From Parastagonospora avenae f. sp. tritici 18332-5 (Eukaryota; Ascomycota; Dothideomycetes; Pleosporales; Phaeosphaeriaceae): a stretch of DNA of 64,000 bases. Below the pieces are notes generated by a model. The model saw only the letters and a program-made list of their open reading frames with translations. It was not told the origin of the DNA and made no database searches. Within the stretch, counting starts at the first letter, position 1; each line of letters opens with the position of its first letter. Positions 11,929 to 23,325 of this stretch are shown here, one piece after another. The stretch is from the NCBI GenBank assembly GCA_022559985.1, contig JAFJTR010000019.1, positions 1-64,000 on the forward strand, written 5' to 3'. The position numbers and the translations under genes were made by a program.

Positions 11929-12247
11929 CAAGGCATCCGAGATGGCGTTGGAATCATTTTCGGATGTGAGCTTGTGCTGTAAGGCCCGCGCAAAGTGACG
12001 ACTCTTTTATTTGGGATTTGTCGAGGTCGATATTCATTGAAGCGTGACTAACATGCTGGAGATAACTTGATAATTGCGATTGTGGCGGTCCGCAAGTCGT
12101 TGGAGAATGCCAACCTGAGGATGGCTCCGCGTCGAGCACACTATATGGGCGTCAAATGACGAAAGCTTCATGGGCAATTACGATTAAAGGCTACAAATTC
12201 TATATGTGATTTAGCTATCGCAAGATGTTGTCTGACAACACATGCGT
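11929..12247. other. Convergent intergenic gap
   Basis: These 319 bp separate the 3' ends of the P450 and the ZIP transporter gene. No gene or clear terminator structure is seen. Confidence 0.4.
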
Positions 12248-13723
12248 CTATGCCCAAGCGCCGACCAACGCCATCAGCGCAGCGCCACTCATCACACTAG
12301 CGCAAGCTTGCAATCGACGCTTTCCCTTCAAGATTTGGTAGCTTTCGTCGCTGAGAAAGTCCTCGGCAAGAAGTTCGACCAAGCCAGCAAATAATAAAAG
12401 ACCACTCGATATGGCATTCATGAAGCCCACGGTGAGCAATCCGACTTGGCTGGCAGGGTCGTATAAGGTGTGGATGGCTAGCCCTATCGCCTGGCCAATC
12501 GGAGTAGTGGTGCCATATGCCAGCGCCATCAACCACGGCTTCATTGATCCAGCAGGGAATTGTATAGCACTGATTCGCGATCCAAGTGCGAATCCTTCGA
12601 ATGTTTGATGGAAGGAGATCGCGACCAGAAGAACAGCAAACGAAGTGCCCGTCGCGACTGACAATGCCATGCCAATGAAGACACTGTGGAACAAGATGCC
12701 TGCCTCCAGCAGCAAGCATTGGAGCAGCAATTTTTGATTCTGCGCCTCGGTCTTTTCGGGTGTCTCTGGTGGCTGGTCGCGAGGATGATGGGCCTGCTTA
12801 TGGGCTTCGGAATGCTGCAGTAGACTGGAGTCATCTTCGTCATCGTCAAGTTGCGGGCCAAGCTCTTCTGGGCGAATATCAAGGTCTGAGCCATCACTAT
12901 CGACCGAATCGCGAGCTACACCACCGTTGGCATGAAGAATGTTCGGTGTCATTGGTGATGCCAACGAGGGCGATCGTCCTGCCATCAAACCGTCCGAAGA
13001 GCCTATATCGTGCAATACGATTGGGGGTACAAGACCATTCGCCGTCGATGTGCCATCGCTGTACCGGCCATAGCTATGGCTCTTCTTGTGTCGTGGACGT
13101 GTGGGAACATCGTGATTGCCAGGTCGCAAGCTTTCATAGTCGGTCGAATGTGAATGCCCCGCGCCTTTGGAGGCAAAAAACATTTCAATGCCAACAACGA
13201 CAAAGACCGACGTCATGGCTATAAGCCCCGGCATGGCCGAGTAGCCTCGATTCCAAAAGTATGGTAGACATGGGTCGGTGAGAGACTCGAAGGCGGTGGG
13301 TAGGAGGTGCACGAATGCGGTCGCGATGAGGACACCGGTTCCAAAGTGCCGTGAGAGGAAGAGGAACTGGTGGGGTATTGGGATGCTGGGAAAGCGCTTC
13401 ACAATTACCGGGAACGAGCAAGCTGGACATGTCAGCATGCGGTCATCAGAGTTTAGTACGGCGATATATACCTGCAGTACTCAATGTGAGGATCAAGAAG
13501 AGGGCAAACACGTGTAGTGATGTGTTGTAGTGCCCTTTGCCGCCCGTCGTCCCGCAGGCTGGCCGTTCCTGCTCATCTTGCTGTCTTCGATGGAGTTCGG
13601 CTCGCAGCAGGTGTGTCGGTATCTCTGAATACGAGAGGCCTATACGTTAAGCCCAGTCAGTTCTTTGATTTATTCCATGCAGAATGATGGCGACCTACCT
13701 GCGAGATTATGGCCATCTATCAT
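12248..13723 (-). CDS. ZIP-family divalent metal (zinc/iron) transporter
   Basis: Three exons (13723-13699, 13639-13472, 13422-12248) encode 455 residues; introns are 59 and 49 bp. The first two exons supply MIDGHNLAG, a hydrophilic part with PACGTTGGKGHYNTSLHV, and TM1; the splice reads LTLSTAACSFPV. The ZIP signature follows: RHFGTGVLIATAFVHLLPTAF in TM2-3, then a long variable cytosolic loop with short His clusters (HSHS, HKQAHH) and an acidic run (DDDEDDSSLL). Next come LLEAGILFHSVFIGMAL and SFHQTFEGFALG, whose His and Glu residues form the metal site in this family, and C-terminal TM6-8. It moves zinc or iron into the cytosol from outside or from an organelle. Length and motifs are normal for fungal plasma-membrane ZIPs. 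The start is divergent from the transcription factor at 14851, with 1.1 kb between. Confidence 0.9.
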
Positions 13724-14850
13724 TGCGGAGGTTGCGGCTTCCTTTGAAAGTGACGGAGCGTTCGCCGGTGGTGCTTGCGCAAGGCCGCCGGATCGGAGCG
13801 GCTTTGTTCCAGTCAAGCAACGCACCGACAAAAGTCCACGACCTCAACCACGACCTTGAATATGGAAGATGGGGTTGTTTGCGACGCGTCGACAATTTCC
13901 GCCCATGACGATGCGCGATGCCAAGCATGCCTCTTCTGTGTCCGGGGAGCAACATCACCACGCCAATGGTCCGAAAATGGTCTCCATTGGACAAGAAGAG
14001 CAGGCGAAAAACAAGATGATTGGGGTAGAAAGATAAAAAGATTCGAACATCTCGTGATGAAAAATGGCTGACAATGTCCAGATTGCGAACAGTCGACGCG
14101 TGTTGTGATACGACCTCGGGATGCGCACTCAATCAGCCGTTGCAGCCTGTCTGGTGCCGAGCCTTTTGTCGTCTGCTCCGATTCGCAAGGACTGGAGATC
14201 CTCACTTGAATCTGCAGTATTGGGCGTGACGTAGGTATTTGCATAAGGAATAGATCCAATTTTTGGGAAGACGACACTGCCACTCTCTCATGCCACTTGT
14301 AGAACGACGTTGCCGGGGCGCAATACAACCTACATCTTTGTACCGGTGTAGTCCACAAGCGACACTATACCTACTCTACCCGTGCAGCTGCGGAGGATAT
14401 TGACCTTGAGCGATAGCCTTCATTTGGCCACAACGTTGTCCTGTTCGTCAACATTTGCAGGCTTTCCGAGACTGACACTTCGAGACTTGCACTTGAACAA
14501 GGCTAGCTAGCTGCGTACGAGTACACGACGAAGGCCAAAGATATCGGCGACCAGCACCCTGTCGTTTTCAGGCTCGCTTGCGCAGTCTAACGCGTATCGG
14601 GTCATTGATAGTTTCATGTCCCTACCCCTCCGAGCACTTCACTCACATCTCTGCGACAAATGCGCCACTGCCAGCACCACCCTTGCAGACGTCAAGTCGG
14701 AATAATGGTGAGAGAGCATCAATCAGCAAATCTCGCCCTTTCCAGTCTTCTGAATCCTTCATCGGTCGTACTCAGCTGAGGTGCACCGTTTCCAGCGTAC
14801 TGTTGACAGAAGAAGCCAAGGAACTGGTGGTCTTGGGTTGGCCAGTCATT
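13724..14850. promoter_or_regulatory. Divergent intergenic region between ZIP and transcription factor genes
   Basis: About 1.1 kb lies between two divergent starts and must hold both promoters. The short frames here have no recognisable motif. I see no convincing named operator. Confidence 0.35.
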
Positions 14851-16943
14851 ATGGCGGATTATGAGGAGGGCATTAAAGAGGGACCGCGCACTATACCAAT
14901 CCAGCAAGACTTCCTCTTCGTAGATGCGGCGCAGGCAAAGACCTCACGCCAGGGTCGAAAGAATGCTCGATCTTTCGTCATGCAGAAGGCACGAAGAGAG
15001 CGTCCCTGGTCCACTAGCAAACATGCCGCTAAGAGGGTAACTTCTGGAAGTACAAGTAGAGGCCCCAGAAGCGCTGGGACTCGAGCTTCATCACTCACTC
15101 CAAGCTCGGCCACACCCAGTCCATCCCTCACATCTGTCCAGGCCGATTACTTTGCTTCTCAGGAGCATACCTTCATGCGAGCGATTGTATGTCCAGAATG
15201 TCAAATCTTCTTGTGTCGCCCTGGTCAGGGTATGTGTCCGAGGTGCCTTTTTCTGAAGCCGATATCTGCTTTGGAGGGTGTCGACAACAGCTTATTCGAC
15301 CCGTTTGGAACCTCATCTGTCGAGATGAATGCAAGTGTATCGGAACTATTGGAGCATTGTAAGTGCTCGATCTCTCATAGCTTGGCGAAACGAAGGAATT
15401 GGATGTGGTTGAGATGGATGCTCGTCTAGATACTCAACCTGGGCCGACAAAAGCTAACAATCATGTCGCAGTCGCTTCCGATATGGCTCCTAGCGTCATT
15501 GCTGTAGACTTTAGACGCCGCTCCACGTTGATGCGATCGCAGTGGTTCGGTACAGCAATCAACGATACTGGTTTCATGCACAGCTTACTTTGTACCGCGG
15601 CATTACATCTTTACATGGTCGGAAGAGGCTCGATTGAAACCATCCTGTACCATCGTGCAAAAGCCATTTCCGCCATCAATGCAGCCATCTCGAATTCATA
15701 CGACAATACTGGGTTGTCGGATGCGAACATCGGCGCTGTCTTCAACTTACTTACCATAGAAGAAAGTCTGCAGGGGCCTGTCTTCACCCAAGAACATCTC
15801 GACGAGGAACAGCCAAATCAACGTGCCATACATGAGAGCGGTTTGAAGAAAATGGTGCAATTGCGGGGAGGATTGATGGCGATGAGCTCAAATCGCATCC
15901 TTCAAGCTTTTATGTTATGGTGCGCAGCCACTTCTGCCCAAATCGGCATCGCACTTGCTTACTGAGCATCAGGCATTCGACCGCGTGGGCCGTCGCCGAG
16001 TTCAGAGCGCCAGACCCGTCAGCACTCGAATACATCAAGACGGGAAACTTTCCTCGCCATCCCCCGAGCTATCGGAGTAGCATCTCACAACATTTGCTGG
16101 ACTCGTGCCGCTATGCCGGAGTGAAAGAGACTTTGACTAGCTTAGTCGAGGGAGTATTGATTTTGATTGCTGACTTGAACGTATGGTTTGGCGATCCGAG
16201 CAGTACGCTTGACCCGCTTGACATTCAGAATTATTCATGCGTGCTAGAATGCAGGGCGCTTGACTGGCTGCACGAGAATGAGCATCTCATCACACCACTC
16301 GAAGATGCTCTATGCGTCGCGCTCCTCATCTTCACAGTGCGCACCACCGAAGCGCTACAACGAAAAGCCGATGTCCACCTGCTACATTTCGCAGCAAGCA
16401 AGCGACTCGAACAAGCACTTAACTGCACGGTCCGCTGCGACTGGCAACACTGCCCCGACCTCCTCCTATGGATTCTGTCGATCGGCGCGGTATCTGCGAA
16501 CGGCTCAGCGGAAAGCAGCTGGTTCGTCTACCAGACCTCTCTCGCATGCTTAGAACTTGGCGTCGTTTCAGCTGAAGGACTCCTCGCGCGACTAGATCTT
16601 TGCGGCTGGGTCAGCTACAAATTAAATGACGCAGTGCACGATCTATGGGAGCGGATCGTTCAACTCAGGTTAGACAATTTCTACCTTCCGTTGATTGCTT
16701 CGCGTGCTTATACTTGAGTCTTGCGTGTGTAGGCTAGAGCCGCAATTTGACCCGCCGACCAAAATCGAAGACGCTAATAGTCCTGTTGGGCCGCTTCAGC
16801 GGCATGTCGCTGAGCCGTATCTTGAAGAGTGGAAGCATGTCGACTGGCCGGCGTTCAATCTTGGCCAGGAATCGTTTAGTGTCTGTGAGGCCGGGTCTTC
16901 TGGGCATGGAGAGGGCGGGGCTATGGATGAGTCTGCAGCATAA
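14851..16943 (+). CDS. Fungal-specific transcription factor-like protein, four exons
   Basis: Exons 14851-15358, 15472-15919, 15973-16668 and 16733-16943 join in phase into 620 residues; introns are 113, 53 and 64 bp with clean GT-AG ends. The N-terminus has the motif seen in many fungal regulators of this type: QDFLFVDAAQ, then a basic block with RSFVMQKARRERPW. A CPEC...CPRC pair follows (Cys114, Cys117, Cys129, Cys132), which could bind one zinc. No Zn2Cys6 cluster is present. The rest (QWFGTAINDTGFMHSLLCTAA onwards) is the alpha-helical middle region called the fungal transcription factor domain. The start was chosen as the first ATG before the conserved N-terminal motif; the frame is open further upstream without ATG. 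DNA binding is inferred from family only, and the target is unknown. Confidence 0.8.
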
Positions 16944-17618
16944 GATGATGCACTCTTCAGGGTAATAGACGAGGATTTAAACCATGTAGGCTCCAAGTAC
17001 TACACCGCATAAGAGACGGGCCTTTCCCGACTACTTCCACGACTCCATGATGGCGAGGAACGAGCATGCACCTGGGGCAAGATTTACTTGCAACAGCAAC
17101 CGTGATCGGAATCTTCTCCAATCTCGATCAATCGCAACCTTTTCTTTCACGAGCAATGCTCCTTCTCCCTTCACGTTTGGAAGTTTAGCTTCTCTTCTTT
17201 TGGCCCAGATCTGCTTTCAAGCAATGAGCCTTTCTTCTTCATGTCTAGGACTGTAGCACAATCTTCTGGGCTCAAATGTTATAAGTGCCGACCTCGTCAT
17301 CTTTCAGCCGTGATCTTCACGCCATGACGTCTCGGCTCGCTCATATCTCCTAGTCGCAGGGTCTCGATCCGGGATTAGGCACACGACACTATCCTCGACA
17401 AGTTAGCTTCCGCCCTCTCATCCCAACTTATGATCTCCACATTATTCCTGCTTCGGTAGCTCCGCGTGAAGTCAACAACTTACACTCCAAGAGGCATACA
17501 AGAACAACAAGGCTAAAAGGCCAAGACAGCCTAGCCATCCATGCTAACAGATTCGACCTGACAGCAGGCGCTTGCATTCTCATCCGCCTTGCAGTAGTCA
17601 ACAGGCTCAATTATCAAT
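16944..17618. other. Intergenic, no gene seen
   Basis: The sequence is pyrimidine-rich in parts and only chance short frames occur. The last part would be the promoter of the CBM18 pseudogene. Confidence 0.4.
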
Positions 17619-19521
17619 ATGCGGTTCAATTCGGTTGTGATTCTCGCGCTTTGTGCTGCCCTGGGTGTCGAAGCCGCATCAAAGCCGGTCTCCAGGAACG
17701 CGCGCTGAGGAGAAAAGTTTGGCGGAGCGACTTGCCAGGGAAGCAAATGGGGCAATTGCAGCTCTCAATATGGGTTTGTTTTCTTGACTGATGTCAGCAT
17801 CTACGAGGGTACGCCTACTCAGGAGTAGTACATTTCATTACTGCTTATGTAATAGGAGGATATATATTCGCTCTCTACGATAGTTTCTATCAATCAACCA
17901 ACTTCTTCCTCAATCTCCTCACATTTGTTGACAACTGATTATGCTAAGCCAATACTAACACGACGCAGTTACTGTGGAAGCGGCAAAGACTACTGCGAGG
18001 CGAAGACATGCCAGAAAGACTTTGGCACCTGCAATGGAAAACCTGTCCCTGTCCCTCCTCCTGGACATATCACATTGTCCACGAGCACTCGAGTCCCGCC
18101 GGCTCCGAGTAACGTGCCCGGCCCAGGCGGCCCGCCCTCATCAGGGATATGCTCTCCTATTACCATCACCCAGCCTGCTGCTCGCATAATCGTTACCGAA
18201 ACTGCTGCTGCTGTGACGGTCACAAAGCCTGCGGCAAGTCTTACGCAAACGACCATCGCAACGCTTACGCAGACTGCGATACAAATTAACAGCAAGACGA
18301 CTATGATTACCGAAAATGGTGGTGTCGTGACTGTTACGCAGCCTGCGGTAGGTCTCACGCAAACCACTACCGCCACAGTTACTGAAGCTGCTCCTGCCGT
18401 GACTATCACCGAGCCTGGGGCGCCAGGCCTTACACAAACAACCACGGTCACCGTAATCGAAACTCAGACGGCCACAATTACTGAGCCGGGGCGCCAGGCT
18501 CAGGGCTCACCCACACAAATATCGCCACAGTAGTCGAAACTGAGACGTCCACACTTACTGAGCCTGGTGCCCCAGGGCTCACACAGACGACCAAGGCCAC
18601 TTGAATCGAAACGCAAACCCAGACGGCCACGATTACGTAGCCTGCCATAACGCAGACGACTACCGCTACCGCAATCGAAACACAGATCCAAACAGCTACA
18701 ATTACTGAGCCAGCTGTCACGCAGACGACCAATATCTCTGGGCCCGCCGTCACGCAGACGGCTGCAATCACTGAGCCTGCAATTACGCAGACGTCCACGG
18801 TTACCGAACCGACCATCATGCAGACGTCCATGATTACCGAACCGGCCATCACACAGACACTTACGGCCACCGTAATCGAGACATCTACACAGATACTCAG
18901 TCAAACTGCAACAACCACAGAGCCTGTGATTACGCAAACGACGACAATCACTACCACGTCCAGCGTCACCCTTACACAAACCTCTACGCAAACGAACAGC
19001 GCGACTATAAAAGCGACAGCAGTGTCCAGCCCGACACTGATACAAACTACGACGCTCACTGTCACGAGCGCTTGCGTAGCCTCTCCGATTGTTACCAATG
19101 GCGGCTTTGAGTCTGGGAGCCTCGCGCCCTGGACAGCGCAAAATCCTTCTGGTATTTTTACGTCAAGTGTCACCTCCGGCGACGCAGACACGGGAACTTT
19201 CAAATTCCAAGCCATCGCTACCAGCACCACCAAGTTTAAGTTTACCCTAGTGCAACCCATCAACCTTGTAGCTGGTCGCGCGTCGCGATTTCTGGCAAAC
19301 AGGCAAGCCCTCCTCTATACTTTGTCACCATTTTGCAGGATTTTGGTCCGATTGGATCATTTCGTCCTTCCACTAATTGGGTGCGCAATGCGATATCATT
19401 CACTGCAGTCGCTCCACCAGCTGGGGATTCGACCATGCTCCGTATTGACGCTAATTGCAGCGGCGAACCTCTTAGCCGATCGATCTTTTTCGACAGTATC
19501 AGTGTGGTTGAGACAAGTTAG
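17619..19521 (+). pseudogene. Broken paralogue of the CBM18 chitin-binding gene
   Basis: The signal peptide (MRFNSVVILALCAALGVEA) and chitin-binding domain match the gene at 1835-2577, with the intron at the same codon (17774-17968, restoring QYG-YCGSGKDYC). The copy is dead in several ways. The first domain cysteine is TGA (17706-17708, R-stop-GEKF), and the CC pair reads CS. The Thr repeat shifts frame near 18490-18500, and two further stops lie in the restored frame (T-stop-IE near 18600, T-stop-PA near 18640). A second frameshift lies at about 19275-19330. The repeat is built of TITEPxxTQTTT-type units. Beyond it is a globular C-terminal domain (VTNGGFESGSLAPWTAQN to SIFFDSISVVETS) like the carbohydrate-binding-type beta-sandwich at the end of fungal surface proteins. 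The intact relative lacks this domain. The strong remaining identity suggests fairly recent loss. Confidence 0.85.
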
Positions 19522-20127
19522 ATTAATGAAATAACGTTACTGTTTGTTACACGTGATCTGTCTTAATTTTGCAACATGCTACTTCGTAATTTCCTTGTTT
19601 CCATCCCGCTCTTTGGTCATCGCTTACAAAATTAGAAGGACACATTGTTGCTAGGTGCTGCACCATTCATGGGCCCCGCCTTGGAACGATAGCCAGAACA
19701 GATTCAAAGTTCGCCTGTGTGACCTCAAGCTATACTAGGCAACCTATAGCGTGATTATCAGCTGTTGTATGCCATCGAGTCTACTTATAACATGACAGTT
19801 GTCCTTTCATCATCGCTAGAGTTTTGACAGGGTGTGCTCAAGTCGTTGCGGTACTTGGGACATAGAGTGTACGCTTAAACACAAACTGTTGAGAATATCT
19901 GAGTTCAGTCCAAGGTAGAAGGTGCTTGGGAGTCACATGGTGTGCTGGTGTGGCAGGCACTGCCCGGTGGGCAATGACACCCACCACAACAGTGTGAGTC
20001 TGTGACTCTATAAAACAATGGTCAATACAATACGTTGCAGCCACGCCGCCTTGTCCCTCCTCCTGCTCGGTTCTCACTAGTAGTCATACTACAAGTGGAA
20101 CCTTGTTCCAATACAACCATTGTTTTC
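19522..20127. other. Intergenic, no gene seen
   Basis: No recognisable coding sequence. It lies between the 3' ends of two pseudogenes. Confidence 0.4.
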
Positions 20128-21017
20128 CTACAGTGCGCCCGTGCTAATAAGAGATGGAAAACGCAACAAAGCTTGAATTAAAACCGCCAGAAGATATTCA
20201 AACCAAACAATACCTGTCTCAAGCCCATGCCTCTTGTCTGGTGGAAGATGCCCACGTGCAATGCGCAACTCAAACTCAACACCCGCCGTCTCGAACGCAC
20301 TCAGCAGCCCCGCTGGAGGACTCCAAGCAAGGATCCGCGTTTCCTCCATCATCGGACCTTCCATCACTTGCAATTGTTTGGGTTTTTTCAGTCCTGTGTC
20401 CGGGTCTACGAGCTTGGTCATCCACTTGTACGCAGTCTGTAACTTAGCGAGCAAGGCCTCTTTGCGTACCACGTAACAGCAAAGCTGTTTCTGGTAACTG
20501 GCACCCATAACGAAGATGCGGGCAAAACAGATGATGTTGCAGTGTGGAAAATGCAGTCTAATCAAAGTATTGTGTATTGTTGTGTTGTCTTATTCTGCTC
20601 GTCTCCATCCTAGAAGGAACCAGAGCAGGGTCTGTTTACATGACGTATCTATGGTACAGCTGAGGTAAGAGATACTCGATAAGTGAGGAAGTAGCACCAG
20701 AACACCAGCACTTGGTCTGCTTCTCCTCATAACCGCAACAGATGAAGTCCACGCGCAGTTCTTGTAGCGACGGTGGTAGGAAAGCTCGAATAAATGGGCG
20801 GCCGTTTGGAGTCGTCCATACGAAACCATCTCGTGGTTCAACCACCCCGACGCACTATGATAGTCTTGGTGCTCTGAGCGATAGAAAAGGCGATCTTAGC
20901 ATACCTGGGTAAAGCGGTTTGGGCTGCCTCCAAATCTCCTATGTCATGGGCGAAGAGGGATAATATCTAGTCAATAATCTCAGTTGGTAGATCATTGAGT
21001 TTGGCTAAATCCTCCAT
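20128..21017 (-). pseudogene. Probable broken F-box-like gene
   Basis: From ATG at 21017 the frame reads MEDLAKLNDLPTEIID, which resembles the start of an F-box (LxxLPxEIxxxIL). It hits TAG at codon 17 (20967-20969) and then continues ILSLFAHDIGDLEAAQTALP. A frame change follows near 20840-20850. The downstream exons then read well: VWTTPNGRPFIRAFLPPSLQ and LRVDFICCGYEEKQ. A good GT-AG intron (about 20567-20633) joins RYV to ILHFPHCNIICFARIF, leading to VMGASYQKQLCCYVVRKEAL and WMTKLVDPDTGLKKPKQLQV. The last exon end is unclear. The likely ancestor is an F-box/LRR-like protein of the kind that is numerous in these fungi. The early stop plus frameshift argue for a pseudogene; a downstream alternative start cannot be excluded. 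Confidence 0.5.
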
Positions 21018-22025
21018 GCTGAAGACTTGGGTACTTAAACTGTAATCCACTCGAATTGTGGCGGGTATACATATATATGACGGATTTTTGCTTGCTGTAG
21101 CACGAGTTCAGGAAGATTGCTCAAGCCATGCATGGCAATTCGCTATGACGACAAGCTACACGTGAGTATTTGAGCACCGGACTGTAAGCTTTGCATGCTT
21201 TGTTCAGAAGACTTCAGCGGTATCGTATAACACGGGAGCTGGTCGGGCGAACATGTGACTGCCTGTATAGCTTCTTGATGAACAACGGGGCCTGTGTGGC
21301 ATCATCCAGAAACTATCGCCCGATCATACCGAGCGTTCTCTGATGTCGTAACCCGACCTGACAATCTGATTCACATCAAAACATCTAACTTCGTACGCCC
21401 ATACTGCGACCCCACATTCGCATATCCCAGCGATCAACATCTCAACTCAGCGCAAACTTTGTAGGGTCGCTTACGTCAACTACGCTCATCGACAAGCAAA
21501 CATTACAAGTCTTTATGATCTACAAGCGCTTTGATTCAGGCTTCGTATCAAATTTTAGATTCTGCATGCCTTCATGTCATATTGCCGGCCGCTTGAGGGT
21601 TTCTGCATTTCGTCTCATGCTTACGTTTTGTCACCCAGAAACTAGACGACCCCATCATAACCCTTTCTACTATATTTCTGCCCATGCCTCCATCCGTATC
21701 TTGGACTGCATCATGTACGTGCCGTGATACTTTCGTTTGTGGGGTAGATCTTGAGTTCATTAAATGCTCACCTAGAAGATTATTGCTCCACATTGCTACA
21801 CGTCACAAGACAGGACGAGCTAGTAAGACAAACCCATCGCGCATTGATCAACACGCAGAATCCAACACCACATCTACACCATGAACACATCGCCCTGATA
21901 CCGCAGTCCAGCAGACCTATCACAATCTTAAGACCGCAATGTCCATGAACACATGGGCATCTTTTCCACATCCATCATCCATCTCTTATCTTCAACTATT
22001 TCTAGTTTGAAGTCCACCACCAACC
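21018..22025. other. Intergenic, about 1 kb, no gene seen
   Basis: Only short chance frames occur on both strands. There are no repeats or RNA genes that I can recognise. Confidence 0.4.
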
Positions 22026-23050
22026 TCAATCCTCCTCTCCCTCTCCCTCCCCTCCCTCCAACGCCCTACACTTCCGCACCAAATCCTGTACATGCGCATC
22101 CCCACTCCCCCTCCCCAACCCCCTCAGCGCCGTTTCCAGCATATACAAATACTCTCTATTCTCTCCACTCGGCCCTTTACTCTCCAGGATCTTCCTCGCC
22201 AGCGCGTCCGGATCCTGCGGGCCCAAAAACTGTGGATTCGAGGGCAGCCCAATGTACACGAGACATCTGATGGGGGTAGTGGAAGTGTAGGAGATTTCTG
22301 CTGTGCTGGTTTTGCGGATTCCGGGGCCGGTGGAGAGGGCGGGGAAGGATTGCGCAGTGGATGTTGTGGACTTTGGGGTGAGTTAGTGGGGGATAAGGTG
22401 GAAGACGTGGATCGGGGACGTACGGGTGCGGGATGGAAGGGCGTGAATTGGATGCTGTAGCCGTTGATTTCGCGGATGTCGAGATACTCGCGGACTTCCG
22501 CGACGTGTTGAGAGGGGATGTGGTATGCGGCGCCCCAGACGCGCTCCGCGGGTTCGTGCTGTATGGGGTTAGAAAGTATGGATGATGGATGAAGAGGTGC
22601 TCACGTGGTCTGTTAAGGTGTCCCAGTGGGCTTTGTCGATGAGCGTGACGACGCGGCCTGGAGCTTCGGGTGTACCGCGATGATCTTCGCTGTATCTCTG
22701 ATTAGATATTTTCACTGTTGATCCGACGTTGAATGTATGTACCTTGCCTAAATCATCTTAGTCATGCGTTGCATCATCCAAATTGTGAACTCATACCTGC
22801 CAGAATCTCCTCACATATCCTTCTATATATCCCGGAATACGTTGGTCTCCTCAAGTATCAGTACGCGTCCAAATCCTCGGAATGGTCATCAAGTACCAAA
22901 GTGTGGTGGTGGTTTCCAAATCAAGCTCCTGCAAGCCAATAGTCAGCCTCCCTCCATGACCATCTATCATGAGTAATCGCACCCGTAGCCAAACAGCCAA
23001 AAGTCATCGCTGTTGCCAAACTCCTCTATCTCTTTCCGGTGTTCTGCCAT
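22026..23050 (-). CDS. ChaC-like glutathione-specific gamma-glutamylcyclotransferase
   Basis: Seven exons encode 239 residues: 23050-22983, 22928-22897, 22846-22797, 22747-22743 (only 5 nt), 22689-22605, 22558-22424 and 22370-22026. Introns are 46-54 bp, and the phases sum exactly to a stop. The protein opens with DDFWLFGYGSLIWKPPPHF (substrate-binding YGSLIW loop). It continues IPGYIEGYVRRFWQ, AS from the microexon, then EDHRGTPEAPGRVVTLIDK, ERVWGAAY and YLDIREINGY, with the family's catalytic Glu at about 110. It ends YIGLPSNPQFLGPQD and GPSGENREYLYMLETAL. The family cleaves glutathione to 5-oxoproline and Cys-Gly in the cytosol, controlling redox state. The microexon is required: without its 5 nt the reading frame is lost at FWQ, and with it the family motif FWQASxDHRG is exact. 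Confidence 0.92.
22743..22747 (-). other. 5-nt microexon of the ChaC-like gene
   Basis: The bases GCAAG lie between an upstream intron ending TTTAG (22748-22796) and a downstream intron starting GTACAT (22690-22742). They encode Ala and the first two bases of Ser, restoring FWQAS. Confidence 0.8.
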
Positions 23051-23325
23051 TTTCTCTTCGAAGTGTCTGATTGCATCGAGACAGATGTTATGTTCAATGA
23101 TGTTCAAGCGAGGGGCAATTCCGCGTTACTAGTGGGGCTTGATGGCGCGACTCCGATACTTCCGCGAGAGGTACATGGTCGTACGATGCTCACTCAAATT
23201 GATTGGAAGATACCGTGTTTCGGCGTCTTTTTCGGGGTTGCGGTGAGTAATTGTGCCGATGAGGATGGACTTTCGTTGTTGCGACATTTCTCTATATATA
23301 CAGAAGTTTCGTAGTATTACAAGTA

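Noticed and set aside
10345..16943. P450, ZIP transporter and transcription factor as a secondary-metabolite cluster
   Set aside because: There is no backbone enzyme, tailoring partner or efflux pump nearby; closeness alone is not evidence.
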